Assembly (NCBI RefSeq): GCF_030719295.1
Contig: NZ_CP120997.1
Location: 6,582,001-6,646,000 of the forward strand
DNA: 64,000 nucleotides
DNA from: Streptomyces sp. Mut1
Lineage (GTDB): Bacteria; Actinomycetota; Actinomycetes; Streptomycetales; Streptomycetaceae
Direction of reading: 5' to 3'
In this document: piece by piece, positions 8,978-18,754 of the stretch
Numbering within the stretch: position 1 is the stretch's first letter
Layout: each line of letters begins with the position of its first letter
Notes under the pieces: generated by a model
Databases searched by the model: none
What the model was told of the DNA's origin: nothing
Seen by the model: the letters and a program-made list of their open reading frames with translations, nothing else
Translations under genes and position numbers: made by a program

Positions 8978-10198
8978 ATGACGCGTACGGAGTACCCCTG
9001 GCTGCTGCCCTCGGCGATGGCCGACCCCGAGCTGCCCGGCGACCGCGGGCGCTCCCGCCGCACCGTGCGGGACTGGGCCGTCGACCTCGCGGCCTTTCTC
9101 TGCGCGGCGGGCATCGGCATGGCCACCCTCGCCACCATCGACGCCGACCCCACCACACCCGACGTCTTCGTGCTGATCGACTCGCTCGTCGGCGCGGCGG
9201 CCTGCTGCGCCCTGTGGTTCCGGCGGCGCTGGCCGGTCGGGCTCGCCGCCGCCCTGGTCCTGCTGTCCACCGTGGAACCGGTCGCGGCCGGCGCCCTGCT
9301 GGTGGCGCTGTTCAGCGTGGCCGTGCACCGGCCGTTCCGCCCGGTCGCCCTCGTCGGCGCCGGGGCCCTGGCCGTCACCCCCCTCCAGCCCTACCTGCGC
9401 CCCGACCCGAACTCGTCGTTCGTCGAGTCCACCGTCATCGGGGTGCTGCTGATCCTGCTCGTTCTCAGCTGGGGCATGGCCGTACGCTCCCGGCGCCGGC
9501 TCGTCGTCTCCCTGCGCGAGCGCGCCCGGCGGGCCGAGAGCGAGGCCGCGCTGAGGGCCGAGCAGGCGCAGCGGCTCGCCCGCGAGGACATCGCCCGCGA
9601 GATGCACGACGTGCTCGCCCACCGGCTGACCCTGCTCAGCGTCCACGCCGGCGCCCTCGAATTCCGCCCCGACGCCCCGCCGCCCGAGGTCGCGCGGGCC
9701 GCCGGAGTCATCCGCGACAGCGCGCACGAGGCACTCCAGGACCTGCGCGAGATCATCGGGGTCCTGCGCAGCCCCCGTGACGGGGAGACCGACGGCAACC
9801 GGCCGCAGCCCACCCTCGCCACCCTGGACGCGCTGATCGCCGAATCCCGGCTCGCGGGCATGGCGGTCAGCCTCGACAACCGCATCGCCGACCCGGCCGC
9901 CGTTCCCGCCGCCACCGGCCGCACGGTCTACCGCATCGCCCAGGAGGCGCTGACCAACGCCCGAAAACACGCACCCGGCGCCGAGGTCACCGTCGGCGTC
10001 ACGGGCGGACCCGGACAGGGCGTCACCGTCGAGGTGCGCAACCCCGCCCCGGCCGAACCCTTCACCCGGGTGCCGGGCTCCGGTCAGGGGCTCATCGGGC
10101 TGACCGAGCGGGCCACCCTCGCCGGCGGCCGCCTCGACCACGGGCCCGGACCCGACGGCGGGTTCGGGGTGCGGGCCTGGCTACCGTGGGCGTCATGA
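8978..10198 (+). CDS. Two-component sensor histidine kinase (NarL-system type)
   Basis: 406 aa. Four to five membrane helices occupy roughly residues 35-170, followed by the HisKA_3 dimerisation segment with the phosphoacceptor H210 in REMHDVLAHRL, and an HATPase domain (N-box in ALTNARKHAP, G-box GQGLIGLTER). The ATG at 8978 was chosen over an in-frame GTG at 8960 because a TAGCTT -10 box sits 7 bases upstream. The stop overlaps the response regulator start (ATGA, 10195-10198). The signal is unknown; there is no large extracellular sensor, so it may sense the membrane itself. Confidence 0.93.
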   Translation: MTRTEYPWLLPSAMADPELPGDRGRSRRTVRDWAVDLAAFLCAAGIGMATLATIDADPTTPDVFVLIDSLVGAAACCALWFRRRWPVGLAAALVLLSTVEPVAAGALLVALFSVAVHRPFRPVALVGAGALAVTPLQPYLRPDPNSSFVESTVIGVLLILLVLSWGMAVRSRRRLVVSLRERARRAESEAALRAEQAQRLAREDIAREMHDVLAHRLTLLSVHAGALEFRPDAPPPEVARAAGVIRDSAHEALQDLREIIGVLRSPRDGETDGNRPQPTLATLDALIAESRLAGMAVSLDNRIADPAAVPAATGRTVYRIAQEALTNARKHAPGAEVTVGVTGGPGQGVTVEVRNPAPAEPFTRVPGSGQGLIGLTERATLAGGRLDHGPGPDGGFGVRAWLPWAS

Positions 10199-10896
10199 CC
10201 ACACCGGCCCCCGCCCCGGCCCCGCCCGTCCGGCTGCTCATCATCGACGACGACCCGCTCGTACGGGCCGGGCTCACCCTGATGCTGGGCGGCGCCGCCG
10301 GCATCGACATCGTGGGCGAGGGGGCCGACGGCAGCCAGGCCGCCGCACTGGCCGACCGGCTGCGGCCCGACGTGGTCCTGATGGACATCCGGATGCCGGT
10401 CATGGACGGGCTGACCGCCACCGAGGTGCTGCGGGGCCGTCCGGACGCCCCCGAGATCATCGTCCTGACGACCTTCCACGCGGACGAACAGGTGCTCCGC
10501 GCCATCCGGGCCGGCGCCGCGGGGTTCGTCCTCAAGGACACCCCGCCCGCGCAGATCGTCGAGTCGGTGCGCCGGGTGGCCGCCGGCGACCCGGTCCTGT
10601 CGCCCGCGGTCACCCGGCAGCTGATGGCCCGCGCCACGGGCCCCGGCCAGGACGAGCGGACCGGCCGCGGCCAACGGGCGCGCGAACGGATCGCGTCGCT
10701 CGCGGACCGGGAGCGCGAGGTCGCCGTCGCCGTCGGGCAGGGCCGCTCGAACGCGGAGATCGCCGCCACGCTCTACCTCAGCGTCGCCACGGTGAAGACC
10801 CAGGTCTCCCGCATCCTCGCCAAGTTCGGCTTCAACAACCGCGTCCAGATCGCCCTGCTCGTCCACGACGCCGGGCTCCTCGACGACGAGGGCTGA
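10195..10896 (+). CDS. LuxR/NarL-family response regulator
   Basis: 233 aa. Receiver domain with acidic pocket DDD (about residues 18-20), phosphoacceptor D64 in VLMDIRMPVMDG, and the conserved lysine in FVLKDTPP. A C-terminal GerE-type helix-turn-helix (about 165-225) has LADREREVAVAV, SNAEIAATL and VATVKTQVSRIL. Partner of the overlapping kinase. Targets are not visible here; the neighbouring 67-aa gene or the P450 are only positional candidates. Confidence 0.95.
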   Translation: MTTPAPAPAPPVRLLIIDDDPLVRAGLTLMLGGAAGIDIVGEGADGSQAAALADRLRPDVVLMDIRMPVMDGLTATEVLRGRPDAPEIIVLTTFHADEQVLRAIRAGAAGFVLKDTPPAQIVESVRRVAAGDPVLSPAVTRQLMARATGPGQDERTGRGQRARERIASLADREREVAVAVGQGRSNAEIAATLYLSVATVKTQVSRILAKFGFNNRVQIALLVHDAGLLDDEG

Positions 10897-10997
10897 TCGA
10901 GACCCGGCTGAGCCATTCGTCCGCGCCCGGCCCTGAGCCCTACGCTGAGCGAGCCCGGTCCCGGTGACCGGTGCGAACCGACCGGGAGGGTGGGCCC

Positions 10998-12173
10998 ATG
11001 TCCGAAGTCGATGTAGATCTACGCGGGTTGGGCGACTTCACCGCGAATCCGTACCCCTACTACGAGCGGATGCGCGCGACCGGTCCCGTGCACACCATCC
11101 GCACCGACGAGTTCGACCGGGCCTGGCTCGTCGTCGGTTACGAGGAGGGTCGTGCGGTCCTGGCCGACGCGCGCTTCGGCAAGGACTGGCGGTCGCTGCC
11201 CGGCGAGGCGGGCGGCGACCCGGTCAACGCCAACATGCTGGGAATGGACCCGCCCGACCACACCCGGCTGCGCAAGCTGGTGGCCCGCGAGTTCACCTCG
11301 CGCCGGGTCGAGGCGCTGCGCCCCCGCGTGGAGGAGATCACCAGCGGACTGCTCGACGCGATGCTGCCCTCGGGGCGGGCGGATCTCGTGGACGCGTTCG
11401 CCTTCCCGCTGCCGATGACCGTCATATGCGAGCTGATCGGCGTGCCCGACCTGGACCGGTCCGCCTTCCGCAAGATGTCCAACGGCGTGCTGGCGCCCGG
11501 CAGCGCGAAGGAGGAGGGCGAGGCGTTCCGGGCCATGGGCGCCTACCTCGTCGAGCTGATCGAGGGCAAGCGCCGCTCACCGGGCGAGGACCTGCTGAGC
11601 GCGCTGATAGCCGCCGGCCACGACGGCGACGACACGCTCTCGCCCGACGAACTGGTGGGCATGGCCTTCCTGTTGCTCGTCGCCGGGCACGAGACGACGG
11701 TCAACCTGATCTCCAACGGCGTCCGCGCCCTGCTCGCCCACCCGGACCAACTGGCTGCCCTGCGCGCCGACTTCGGTCTGCTCGACGGGGCGATCGAGGA
11801 GATGCTGCGCTACGACGGACCGGTGGAGACGGCCACGTTCCGCTTCGCCCTGGAACGGGCCGAGATAGGCGGCCGGGTCATCGAGCCGGGTGACCCGGTC
11901 CTCGTCTCGCTCGCCGGTTCCGACCGCGACCCCGGCCGCTACCCCGAGCCCGACCGCTTCGACATCCGCCGTGACACCCAGGGCCACCTGGCCTTCGGAC
12001 ACGGCATCCACTTCTGCATGGGCGCGCCGCTGGCCCGGATGGAAGGCCGTATCGCCATCCGCATGCTGCTGGAGCGCTGCCCCGGCCTCGAAGCCGACCC
12101 GGACGGGGCCGCCCCCGACTGGATGCCCGGGACCCTGATCCGGGGAGTGCGCCGGCTCCCCGTCCGCTGGTAG
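10998..12173 (+). CDS. Cytochrome P450 (CYP107-like)
   Basis: 391 aa, the usual length of a soluble actinomycete P450. The oxygen-binding I-helix motif is AGHETT (about residues 230-235), the ExxR helix is EMLR, and the haem loop is FGHGIHFCMG with ligand C340. The ATG at 10998 is preceded by GGGAGG; a further-upstream start at 10971 has less support. It stands alone, with no ferredoxin gene next to it, 25 kb from the NRPS cluster and on the other strand, so I see no reason to assign it to that pathway. Substrate unknown. Confidence 0.93.
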   Translation: MSEVDVDLRGLGDFTANPYPYYERMRATGPVHTIRTDEFDRAWLVVGYEEGRAVLADARFGKDWRSLPGEAGGDPVNANMLGMDPPDHTRLRKLVAREFTSRRVEALRPRVEEITSGLLDAMLPSGRADLVDAFAFPLPMTVICELIGVPDLDRSAFRKMSNGVLAPGSAKEEGEAFRAMGAYLVELIEGKRRSPGEDLLSALIAAGHDGDDTLSPDELVGMAFLLLVAGHETTVNLISNGVRALLAHPDQLAALRADFGLLDGAIEEMLRYDGPVETATFRFALERAEIGGRVIEPGDPVLVSLAGSDRDPGRYPEPDRFDIRRDTQGHLAFGHGIHFCMGAPLARMEGRIAIRMLLERCPGLEADPDGAAPDWMPGTLIRGVRRLPVRW

Positions 12174-12231
12174 GCGGGAGGACGCCCGCCACGTGGCCGC
12201 GTCCGGGGCGATGACATCCGCACCCGGCTCT

Positions 12232-12290
12232 CGTACGGTGACAGGGGCTCGGCGTACGGTGACGGCGGCCCGCGGCCCCGGCACCGTACG
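12232..12290. promoter_or_regulatory. Three CGTACGGTG repeats upstream of the sugar ABC operon
   Basis: CGTACGGTGAC occurs at 12232-12242 and again at 12253-12263, exactly 21 bp (two helical turns) apart. A third copy, CACCGTACG in inverse orientation, is at 12282-12290. They lie in the 257-base gap before the substrate-binding protein gene. Helical phasing suits a dimeric or cooperative regulator of sugar uptake. The binding protein is not identified. Confidence 0.45.
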
Positions 12291-12430
12291 CGCCCCGCTC
12301 CGACACTCGCTCCCCGCCCCTGAGGGCGGCGGCGGCGCGGGCTCGGGGATACTTGCCCAGCCGGGCCGGGACCACAGGGCCCCCGGCTCCACCAGCAGCA
12401 CAGCGAGCAGCACAAGAAGGGCACGGCGTC

Positions 12431-13444
12431 GTGGCAAGGGTTCGGACAGGGGTACGTGCGATGGGCGCCGTGCTTGCGGCGGTGCTGGGGGCCTCCCTCA
12501 TGGGATGCAGCAGCACCGGCGGCAAGCGGGCGGAGGAGCGCGCGGCCAAGGCCGCGGCCGAAGGCGGGTCCGCGGTGAACACACCCCGCTGGACCTTCGC
12601 CATGGTCACCCACTCGGGCGACGGCGACACCTTCTGGGACATCGTCCAGAAGGGCGCCAAGATGGCGGCCGACAAGGACAACATCAACTTCCTGTACTCG
12701 CACGACGACGAGGGCCAGCAGCAGGCCCAGCTCGTGCAGGCCGCCATCGACAAGAAGGTCGACGGCCTGATCGTCACGCTCGCCAAGCCCGATGCCATGA
12801 AGGACGTCGTGGCCAAGGCCACCCGGGCCGGCATTCCGGTGATCACCGTGAACTCGGGCTCCGCCGAGTCCAAGAAGTACGGCGCGCTCACCCACATCGG
12901 CCAGGACGAGTCGATCGCCGGCGAGGCCGTCGGCGAGGAGCTGAACGCGCGCGGCCGCAAGAAGGCCCTGTGCATCCTGCACGAGCAGGGCAACGTCGGC
13001 CATGAGCAGCGCTGCGCCGGGGCGAAGAAGACCTTCGACGGACAGCTGCAGAACCTGTACGTCGAGGGCACCAACATGCCCGACGTCCAGGCGTCCATCG
13101 AGGCGAAGCTCCAGTCTGACAAGAACATCGACGCGGTCGTCACCCTCGGCGCGCCGTTCGCGGACGCCGCCGTCAAGGCCAAGAAGACCGCGGGCAGCAA
13201 GGCCGAGATCGACACCTTCGACCTGAACCCCAAGGTCGCGGCCTCGCTCCAGTCCAAGACCCTCGGCTTCGCCGTCGACCAGCAGCCCTACCTCCAGGGG
13301 TACGAGGCCGTCGACCTGCTCTGGCTCTACCGCTTCAACCGCAACGTCCTCGGCGGCGGCCGCCCGGTCCTGACCGGCCCGCAGATCGTCACGTCCGAGG
13401 ACGCCGCCCAGCTGGCCGAGTACGCCGACCGGGGAACGCGATGA
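12431..13444 (+). CDS. Sugar ABC transporter substrate-binding lipoprotein
   Basis: 337 aa. Lipoprotein signal with a lipobox ending LMGC near residue 25, then a periplasmic-binding-protein type 1 domain (RbsB-like; [46 protein letters not shown]). The GTG at 12431 was chosen because it places the signal peptide at the N-terminus, with AGAAGGG upstream. It captures a sugar outside the membrane and delivers it to the permease encoded next, with which it overlaps by 4 bp. Gene order with a ROK kinase resembles the SCO6257-SCO6260 region of S. coelicolor (from memory). Confidence 0.92.
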   Translation: MARVRTGVRAMGAVLAAVLGASLMGCSSTGGKRAEERAAKAAAEGGSAVNTPRWTFAMVTHSGDGDTFWDIVQKGAKMAADKDNINFLYSHDDEGQQQAQLVQAAIDKKVDGLIVTLAKPDAMKDVVAKATRAGIPVITVNSGSAESKKYGALTHIGQDESIAGEAVGEELNARGRKKALCILHEQGNVGHEQRCAGAKKTFDGQLQNLYVEGTNMPDVQASIEAKLQSDKNIDAVVTLGAPFADAAVKAKKTAGSKAEIDTFDLNPKVAASLQSKTLGFAVDQQPYLQGYEAVDLLWLYRFNRNVLGGGRPVLTGPQIVTSEDAAQLAEYADRGTR

Positions 13445-14493
13445 CCGCCGCTTCCGGCTCGTCGTCCCCCGCCGGGACCGACGAGCGGCTGCTGCGCACC
13501 TCACCGCTGCGCAAACTGCTCGGCCGCCCGGAGCTGGGCTCGGTCGTCGGCGCGCTCGCCGTCTTCCTCTTCTTCGCGGTCGTCGCCGACAGCTTCCTGC
13601 GCGCCACCAGCTTCGGCACGGTGATGTACGCGGCCTCCACCATCGGGATCATGGCGGCGCCGGTCGCGCTGCTGATGATCGGCGGCGAGTTCGACCTCTC
13701 CGCGGGCGTGATGGTCACCAGCTCCGCGCTGGTCTCCTCGATGTTCAGCTACCAGATGACGGCCAACGTCTGGGTCGGCGTCTTCGTGTCCCTGCTGGTC
13801 ACGCTCGCCATCGGCGCGTTCAACGGCTTCATGCTGACCCGCACCAGACTGCCGAGCTTCATCATCACGCTCGGCACGTTCCTGATGCTGACCGGGCTCA
13901 ATCTCGGCTTCACCAAGCTGATCAGCGGAAGCGTCTCGACCAAGACCATCGGCAACATGGAGGGCTTCCCCTCCGCCCGCAAGCTCTTCGCCTCGTACTG
14001 GACGGTCGGCGGCGTCGAACTCAAGGTGACCCTCCTGTGGTGGGCCGGGCTCGTCGCCGTCGCCACCTGGATCCTGCTCCGCACCCGCTTCGGCAACTGG
14101 ATCTTCGCGGTCGGCGGCGGGGCCGACGCGGCCCGCGCGGTCGGCGTCCCGGTCATCCGCACCAAGATCGGCCTCTACCTCGGCGTCGCCTTCGCCGCCT
14201 GGGTCTCCGGCCAGCACCTGTTGTTCAGCTACGACGTCGTCCAGTCCGGCGAGGGCGTCGGCAACGAGCTGATCTACATCATCGCGGCCGTCATCGGCGG
14301 CTGCCTGATCACCGGCGGATACGGCTCCGCGATCGGCTCGGCGGTCGGTGCCTTCATCTTCGGCATGACCAGCAAGGGCATCGTGTACGCGGAGTGGAAC
14401 CCCGACTGGTTCAAGTTCTTCCTCGGAGCGATGCTGCTCCTGGCCACCCTGCTCAACGCATGGGTACGCAAGCGCGCGGAGGCGACGAAATGA
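13441..14493 (+). CDS. Sugar ABC transporter permease (RbsC family)
   Basis: 350 aa with about nine hydrophobic segments and the family segments [13 protein letters not shown] and [14 protein letters not shown], which match ribose/xylose-type permeases. It forms the membrane channel for the preceding binding protein. Overlaps the genes on both sides by 4 bp (13441-13444 and 14490-14493), so the three components are made in fixed proportion. Confidence 0.93.
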   Translation: MTAASGSSSPAGTDERLLRTSPLRKLLGRPELGSVVGALAVFLFFAVVADSFLRATSFGTVMYAASTIGIMAAPVALLMIGGEFDLSAGVMVTSSALVSSMFSYQMTANVWVGVFVSLLVTLAIGAFNGFMLTRTRLPSFIITLGTFLMLTGLNLGFTKLISGSVSTKTIGNMEGFPSARKLFASYWTVGGVELKVTLLWWAGLVAVATWILLRTRFGNWIFAVGGGADAARAVGVPVIRTKIGLYLGVAFAAWVSGQHLLFSYDVVQSGEGVGNELIYIIAAVIGGCLITGGYGSAIGSAVGAFIFGMTSKGIVYAEWNPDWFKFFLGAMLLLATLLNAWVRKRAEATK

Positions 14494-15332
14494 CGGCCCC
14501 CAAGGCAACCGACGGGCCGCGGGACACCGGCCGGCGGGCACTGGTCGAGCTGGACCACGTGGCCAAGTACTACGGCAACATCAAGGCACTCGAAGGGGTG
14601 TCGCTCGAAGTGCACGCGGGCGAGATCTCCTGCGTGCTCGGCGACAACGGCGCCGGCAAGTCCACCCTCATCAAGATCATCGCCGGGCTGCACCGGCACG
14701 ACGCCGGGACCTTCCTGGTGGACGGCGAGGAGACCACCCTCGCCAACCCGCGCGACGCCCTGGACCGGGGCATCGCCACGGTCTACCAGGACCTCGCCGT
14801 CGTCCCCCTGATGCCGGTCTGGCGGAACTTCTTCCTGGGCTCGGAGCCGACGACCGGCGCCGGCCCCTTCAAGCGCCTCGACGTCCGGCTGATGCGGGAG
14901 ACGACGCACTCGGCGCTGCTGCGCATGGGCATCGACCTGCGCGACGTCGACCAGCCCATCGGCACCCTGTCCGGCGGCGAGCGCCAGTGCGTCGCCATCG
15001 CGCGGGCCGTCCACTTCGGCGCCAAGGTCCTGGTCCTGGACGAGCCGACCGCCGCGCTGGGCGTCAAGCAGTCCGGGGTCGTCCTGAAATACGTCGCCGC
15101 CGCCCGGGACGCCGGCCTCGGCGTGGTCCTCATCACGCACAACCCCCACCACGCCTACCTCGTCGGCGACCGGTTCGTCCTGCTCAAGCGGGGCGCCATG
15201 GCCGGCAGCCACACCAAGGACAGCGTCACGCTGGACGAACTGACCCGCCAGATGGCGGGCGGCAGCGAGCTGGAGGAGCTGAGCCACGAGCTGGAGCGCG
15301 CCTCCGGTCCGGGCCCCGGCGACACCGTGTAG
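14490..15332 (+). CDS. Sugar ABC transporter ATP-binding protein
   Basis: 280 aa with a single ATPase domain: Walker [11 protein letters not shown]-loop [10 protein letters not shown], signature LSGGERQ, Walker [12 protein letters not shown], switch histidine in LITHNPHH. Ribose-type ATPases usually have two fused domains of about 500 aa; this one is half-size, as in Streptomyces xylose/ribose-like systems, and probably works as a homodimer. About 40 C-terminal residues beyond the domain are acidic. ATG overlaps the permease stop. Confidence 0.93.
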   Translation: MTAPKATDGPRDTGRRALVELDHVAKYYGNIKALEGVSLEVHAGEISCVLGDNGAGKSTLIKIIAGLHRHDAGTFLVDGEETTLANPRDALDRGIATVYQDLAVVPLMPVWRNFFLGSEPTTGAGPFKRLDVRLMRETTHSALLRMGIDLRDVDQPIGTLSGGERQCVAIARAVHFGAKVLVLDEPTAALGVKQSGVVLKYVAAARDAGLGVVLITHNPHHAYLVGDRFVLLKRGAMAGSHTKDSVTLDELTRQMAGGSELEELSHELERASGPGPGDTV

Positions 15333-15443
15333 CGAAGGCGCCCGGCGACCCGGCCGCTCCGGGGGTGGCAGAATCGGGGCAGACGGGCGCCGTCCGCCAC
15401 CGGGATCACTCCTGACCCGGTCACCCCAGACCCCCCAGGGACG

Positions 15444-16607
15444 ATGAGCACGTACCGCGACTTCACACACCGCGGCTCCGCCCGCGCGACCGTCCTGCGG
15501 ACCGTGGGCACCCGGGAAAGGCGCTCCCACCTCACGGCGCCCCGGGTCCCCACCGTCGGCATCGACATCGGGGGGACCAAGGTGATGGCCGGCGTCGTGG
15601 ACGCCGACGGCACGATCCTGGAGACCGTCCGCACCGAGACCCCGGACAAGTCCAAGAGCCCCAGGGTCGTCGAGGACACCATCGTCGAGCTGGTCCTGGA
15701 CCTCTCCGACCGGCACGATGTGCACGCCGTCGGTATCGGCGCGGCCGGCTGGGTCGACGCGGACCGCTCCAAGGTGCTGTTCGCCCCGCACCTGGCCTGG
15801 CGCGACGAGCCCCTGCGCGACGCCCTGGCCTCCCGGCTCGTCGTCCCGGTCATGGTGGACAACGACGCCAACACCGCCGCCTGGGCCGAGTGGCGCTTCG
15901 GGGCCGGCCGCGGCGAGGACCACCTCGTCATGATCACGCTCGGTACGGGCATCGGCGGCGCGATCCTGGAGGACGGCCAGGTCAAGCGCGGCAAGTACGG
16001 CGTCGCCGGTGAGTTCGGCCACATGCAGGTCGTGCCCGGCGGCCACCGCTGCCCCTGCGGCAACCGCGGCTGCTGGGAGCAGTACAGCTCCGGCAACGCC
16101 CTCGTCCGCGAGGCCCGCGAGCTGGCCGCCGCCGACTCCCCGGTGGCCCACGGCATCATCGAGCGCGTCAAGGGCAACATCCCCGACATCACCGGCCCGC
16201 TCATCACCGAACTGGCCCGCGAGGGCGACGCGATGTGCGTCGAACTCCTCCAGGACATCGGCCAGTGGCTCGGTGTGGGCATCGCCAATCTGGCCGCCGC
16301 GCTCGACCCCTCCTGCTTCGTCATCGGCGGCGGTGTCAGCGCCGCCGACGACCTGCTCATCGGCCCGGCCAGGGACGCCTTCAAACGCCACCTCACCGGC
16401 CGCGGCTACCGCCCCGAGGCCCGCATCGCCAAGGCGCAGCTCGGCCCGGAGGCGGGTATGGTCGGCGCGGCCGACCTCGCCCGGCTGGTGGCCCGCCGCT
16501 TCCGCCGCACCAACCGCCGCCGCGTCGAACGGTACGAGCGGTACGCCCAGATCTACGACCAGGCCGCGAGCACCATCCGCAACACCCGCAACACCCGTAC
16601 TTCGTAG
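15444..16607 (+). CDS. ROK-family sugar kinase
   Basis: 387 aa. ATP-binding DIGGTK (about residues 39-44), catalytic aspartate in VDNDANTAAW, and the ROK zinc motif CPCGNRGCWE. There is no N-terminal helix-turn-helix, so it is a kinase and not a ROK repressor. It lies 111 bases after the sugar ABC operon and probably phosphorylates the imported sugar (glucose or a related hexose). The first 35 residues before the kinase fold are basic and unusual; a start nearer residue 31 is possible. Confidence 0.9.
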   Translation: MSTYRDFTHRGSARATVLRTVGTRERRSHLTAPRVPTVGIDIGGTKVMAGVVDADGTILETVRTETPDKSKSPRVVEDTIVELVLDLSDRHDVHAVGIGAAGWVDADRSKVLFAPHLAWRDEPLRDALASRLVVPVMVDNDANTAAWAEWRFGAGRGEDHLVMITLGTGIGGAILEDGQVKRGKYGVAGEFGHMQVVPGGHRCPCGNRGCWEQYSSGNALVREARELAAADSPVAHGIIERVKGNIPDITGPLITELAREGDAMCVELLQDIGQWLGVGIANLAAALDPSCFVIGGGVSAADDLLIGPARDAFKRHLTGRGYRPEARIAKAQLGPEAGMVGAADLARLVARRFRRTNRRRVERYERYAQIYDQAASTIRNTRNTRTS

Positions 16608-16621
16608 GGACCCCCAGACCC

Positions 16622-17218
16622 ATGACCGCAGCCGAGCACCCCGTCGTGCCGCGCCAGTCCACGCCGCAGGCCGACGGTGAGGGCCGGCCGCCCGAGACCC
16701 GCCGCCATCTGATCCGGCGGCGCCTGATCACGGCGACCATCATCGTGCTGCTCATCGGCGTCCCCGCCGGGTACCTGCTGATCTCGGCGGGCCAGAGCCG
16801 CCGCTCCGGCCAGGACAAGGCCGCCGAGGCCGCCGCGCAGGGGCTGCGGGCCGGCTGGCCGTCCCGGATGCTGCGCCGGATCTTCGAGGTGCCGATCCCC
16901 GGCTACGCCACGGAGGTCCAGTACTACGAGACCAACAACTGGAAGGCCAGCCGGATGTACGCGCAGTTCCGCACGACGTCGGCCGGCCTGGACCGGTTCC
17001 TGACCGATGTGGGCACCGGCCGCGCCGCCCTGGAGGCCGGGAAGGTCAGCATCGGCGCCCGCGACACGAAGATCGCCGGCTGGTACTTCGGCGACGGCGT
17101 CTCCTGGGCGGGCACCACCCACCGCAACGAGGACCCGCGGCCCACCCAGGACATCACCGTCGACATGACCGACCCGATGTCACCCGTCGTCTACGTCGTC
17201 TCCGCCGCGACCCCCTGA
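16622..17218 (+). CDS. Membrane-anchored protein of unknown function
   Basis: 198 aa from the ATG at 16622, 14 bases after the ROK kinase stop, so probably in the same transcript. A basic N-terminus (RRHLIRRRL) leads into one membrane helix (about residues 38-58), with the rest outside the membrane. The outer domain is rich in aromatic residues (VQYYETNNWKASRMYAQF) and resembles no family I can name. The last 39 bases overlap the convergent PEP-mutase-family gene. Confidence 0.7.
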   Translation: MTAAEHPVVPRQSTPQADGEGRPPETRRHLIRRRLITATIIVLLIGVPAGYLLISAGQSRRSGQDKAAEAAAQGLRAGWPSRMLRRIFEVPIPGYATEVQYYETNNWKASRMYAQFRTTSAGLDRFLTDVGTGRAALEAGKVSIGARDTKIAGWYFGDGVSWAGTTHRNEDPRPTQDITVDMTDPMSPVVYVVSAATP

Positions 17219-18007
17219 CGCCAGCGCCTGCACCTCGGCGTAGGTCGGCGCCCCGCCCGCCGGCGGCCGCCCGTCGCGGATCGCCGCGGCGCTCGCCACG
17301 GCCCCGGCCAGCGCGCCCCGGTAGAGCAGCGAGCCGAGGCTGACCCGGCGCACGCCCAGGGCGGAGAGCTCGGCGAGCGCGGGTCCGGCCGGGGAGAACA
17401 GCACGTTCAGCGGGGTGGTGAGGACGGCGGTCAGGGCGGCGATCTCGGCCCGGTCCGAGAGCCCCGGCACGAACACCCCGTCCGCCCCCGCCCGCTCGTA
17501 GACCGCGAGCCGGTCCGCGGTGCGCTCCCGCTCGCTCCCGAGCCAGTACGTGTCCGTGCGGGCGTTGACGAAGAGCGCGGGCGCGGCCTCCTTGACGGCG
17601 GCGATCTTCGCGGCGTGCGCGGCGGCGGGGACCAGGGTGCCGTCCGGGCGGCCGTCCTCCAGATTGATGCCGGCGGCCCCCGCCCCGTACAGCCGCCGGG
17701 CCAGCACGGCGACCTCGGCGGGGTCGTCGCTGAAGCCCCCCTCGGCGTCCACGCTGAACAGGAACGCACTCCGGCCGAGCCGGCGGGCCAGGTCCACGGT
17801 CGCCTCCTTCGTGGCCGCCGCCCCGTCCGGCAGCCCGAGGCCCGCGGCCACCCCGAGACTCGTGGTGCCCACCGCCTCGAAGCCCGCCGCGACCAGGGAC
17901 GCGGCGGAGGCGTGGTCCCAGGCGTTGGGCAGCAGCAGCGCACCGCCCCGGTGGTGGAGCCGGGCGAAGGGGGTGGGCGCGGGCTCTCGTACCGTCGAGT
18001 GGTTCAT
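17180..18007 (-). CDS. Isocitrate lyase/PEP mutase superfamily enzyme
   Basis: 275 aa. The (beta/alpha)8 barrel signatures of the superfamily are present: LLPNAWDHASA, TTSLGVAAGLGLPDG, the metal-binding DAEGGF and INLEDG. The KKCGH loop of true isocitrate lyase is absent, so a carboxyphosphonoenolpyruvate-mutase-like or oxaloacetate-decarboxylase-like activity is more likely. ATG at 18007, divergent from an ArsR regulator with a 16-bp palindrome between them. Its tail overlaps the tail of the gene at 16622 by 39 bases. Confidence 0.86.
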   Translation of the reverse strand: MNHSTVREPAPTPFARLHHRGGALLLPNAWDHASAASLVAAGFEAVGTTSLGVAAGLGLPDGAAATKEATVDLARRLGRSAFLFSVDAEGGFSDDPAEVAVLARRLYGAGAAGINLEDGRPDGTLVPAAAHAAKIAAVKEAAPALFVNARTDTYWLGSERERTADRLAVYERAGADGVFVPGLSDRAEIAALTAVLTTPLNVLFSPAGPALAELSALGVRRVSLGSLLYRGALAGAVASAAAIRDGRPPAGGAPTYAEVQALASGGRGGDDVDDG

Positions 18008-18032
18008 GGCTCCGACGGTAGGGCCGGAACAC

Positions 18033-18048
18033 TTCGGCGCCCGCCGAA
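18033..18048. promoter_or_regulatory. 16-bp palindrome, candidate ArsR operator
   Basis: TTCGGCG-CC-CGCCGAA is a perfect palindrome in the 65-base gap between the divergent PEP-mutase-family gene and the ArsR gene. Size, symmetry and position match autoregulatory ArsR sites. Confidence 0.55.
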
Positions 18049-18072
18049 CCGTCCCTGCGGCACCATGAGGGC

Positions 18073-18747
18073 ATGTCCCCTCTCGCCGATACGGCGGCTC
18101 TCTTCGCCGACCGCACCCGGGCCGCGTTCTGCCAGGCGCTGCTGGACGGCCGGGCCTGGACGGCCGGTGAGCTGGCCCGGCACGCGGGCGTCAGCGCGTC
18201 CACCGCCAGCGAGCAGCTCTCCCGTCTGGTCGCCGGCGGCCTGCTGGCCGAGGAGCGCCAGGGCCGGCACCGCTACGTCCGGCTGGCGGGCCCGGAGGCC
18301 GCCGCGCTGACCGAGGCCCTGGCCGCGTACGACCCCGGCCTGCCCCGGCCGGGCAGCCTGCGCGCGTCGGTGCGCCAGGACGCCGAGGCGCGGGCGCGGA
18401 CCTGTTACGACCATCTCGCGGGCCGGCTGGGCGTGGCCCTGGCGGACGCGATGACCGCGCGCGGGCTGGTGGACACCGGCTCCGGGATCGCCGTCACCCC
18501 GGCGGGCCGGGCCTGGCTGGCCGATGCCCTGGACTACCGGCAGCCGGCGGGCGCCCGGCGCCCTCTCGTACGGACCTGCCTGGACCGGACCGAGCGCCGC
18601 CCCCACCTGGCCGGGGTGCTCGGCGCGGCGCTGTGCGGGACGGCGCTGGAGCGGGGGTGGGTGCGGCGGGTCGGCTCGGGGCGGGCGGTGAAGGTGACGG
18701 CGCGGGGGAGCGAGGTGTTCGGGGAGCTGCTGGGGGTGGAGGTGTGA
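18073..18747 (+). CDS. ArsR-family transcriptional regulator
   Basis: 224 aa. A winged helix-turn-helix occupies residues 5-85 (RAAFCQALLDG, GELARHAGVSASTASEQLSRL, and the wing EERQGRHRYVRL). It is longer than metal-sensing ArsR proteins (about 100 aa) and has no cysteine metal site in the recognition helix; the C-terminal 130 residues may bind a small ligand. It probably controls itself and the divergent PEP-mutase-family gene through the palindrome at 18033-18048. Confidence 0.87.
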   Translation: MSPLADTAALFADRTRAAFCQALLDGRAWTAGELARHAGVSASTASEQLSRLVAGGLLAEERQGRHRYVRLAGPEAAALTEALAAYDPGLPRPGSLRASVRQDAEARARTCYDHLAGRLGVALADAMTARGLVDTGSGIAVTPAGRAWLADALDYRQPAGARRPLVRTCLDRTERRPHLAGVLGAALCGTALERGWVRRVGSGRAVKVTARGSEVFGELLGVEV

Positions 18748-18754
18748 GCCGCGC

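Noticed and set aside
10998..12173. P450 as an NRPS tailoring enzyme
   Set aside because: It is 25 kb away, on the other strand, with unrelated operons and terminators in between.
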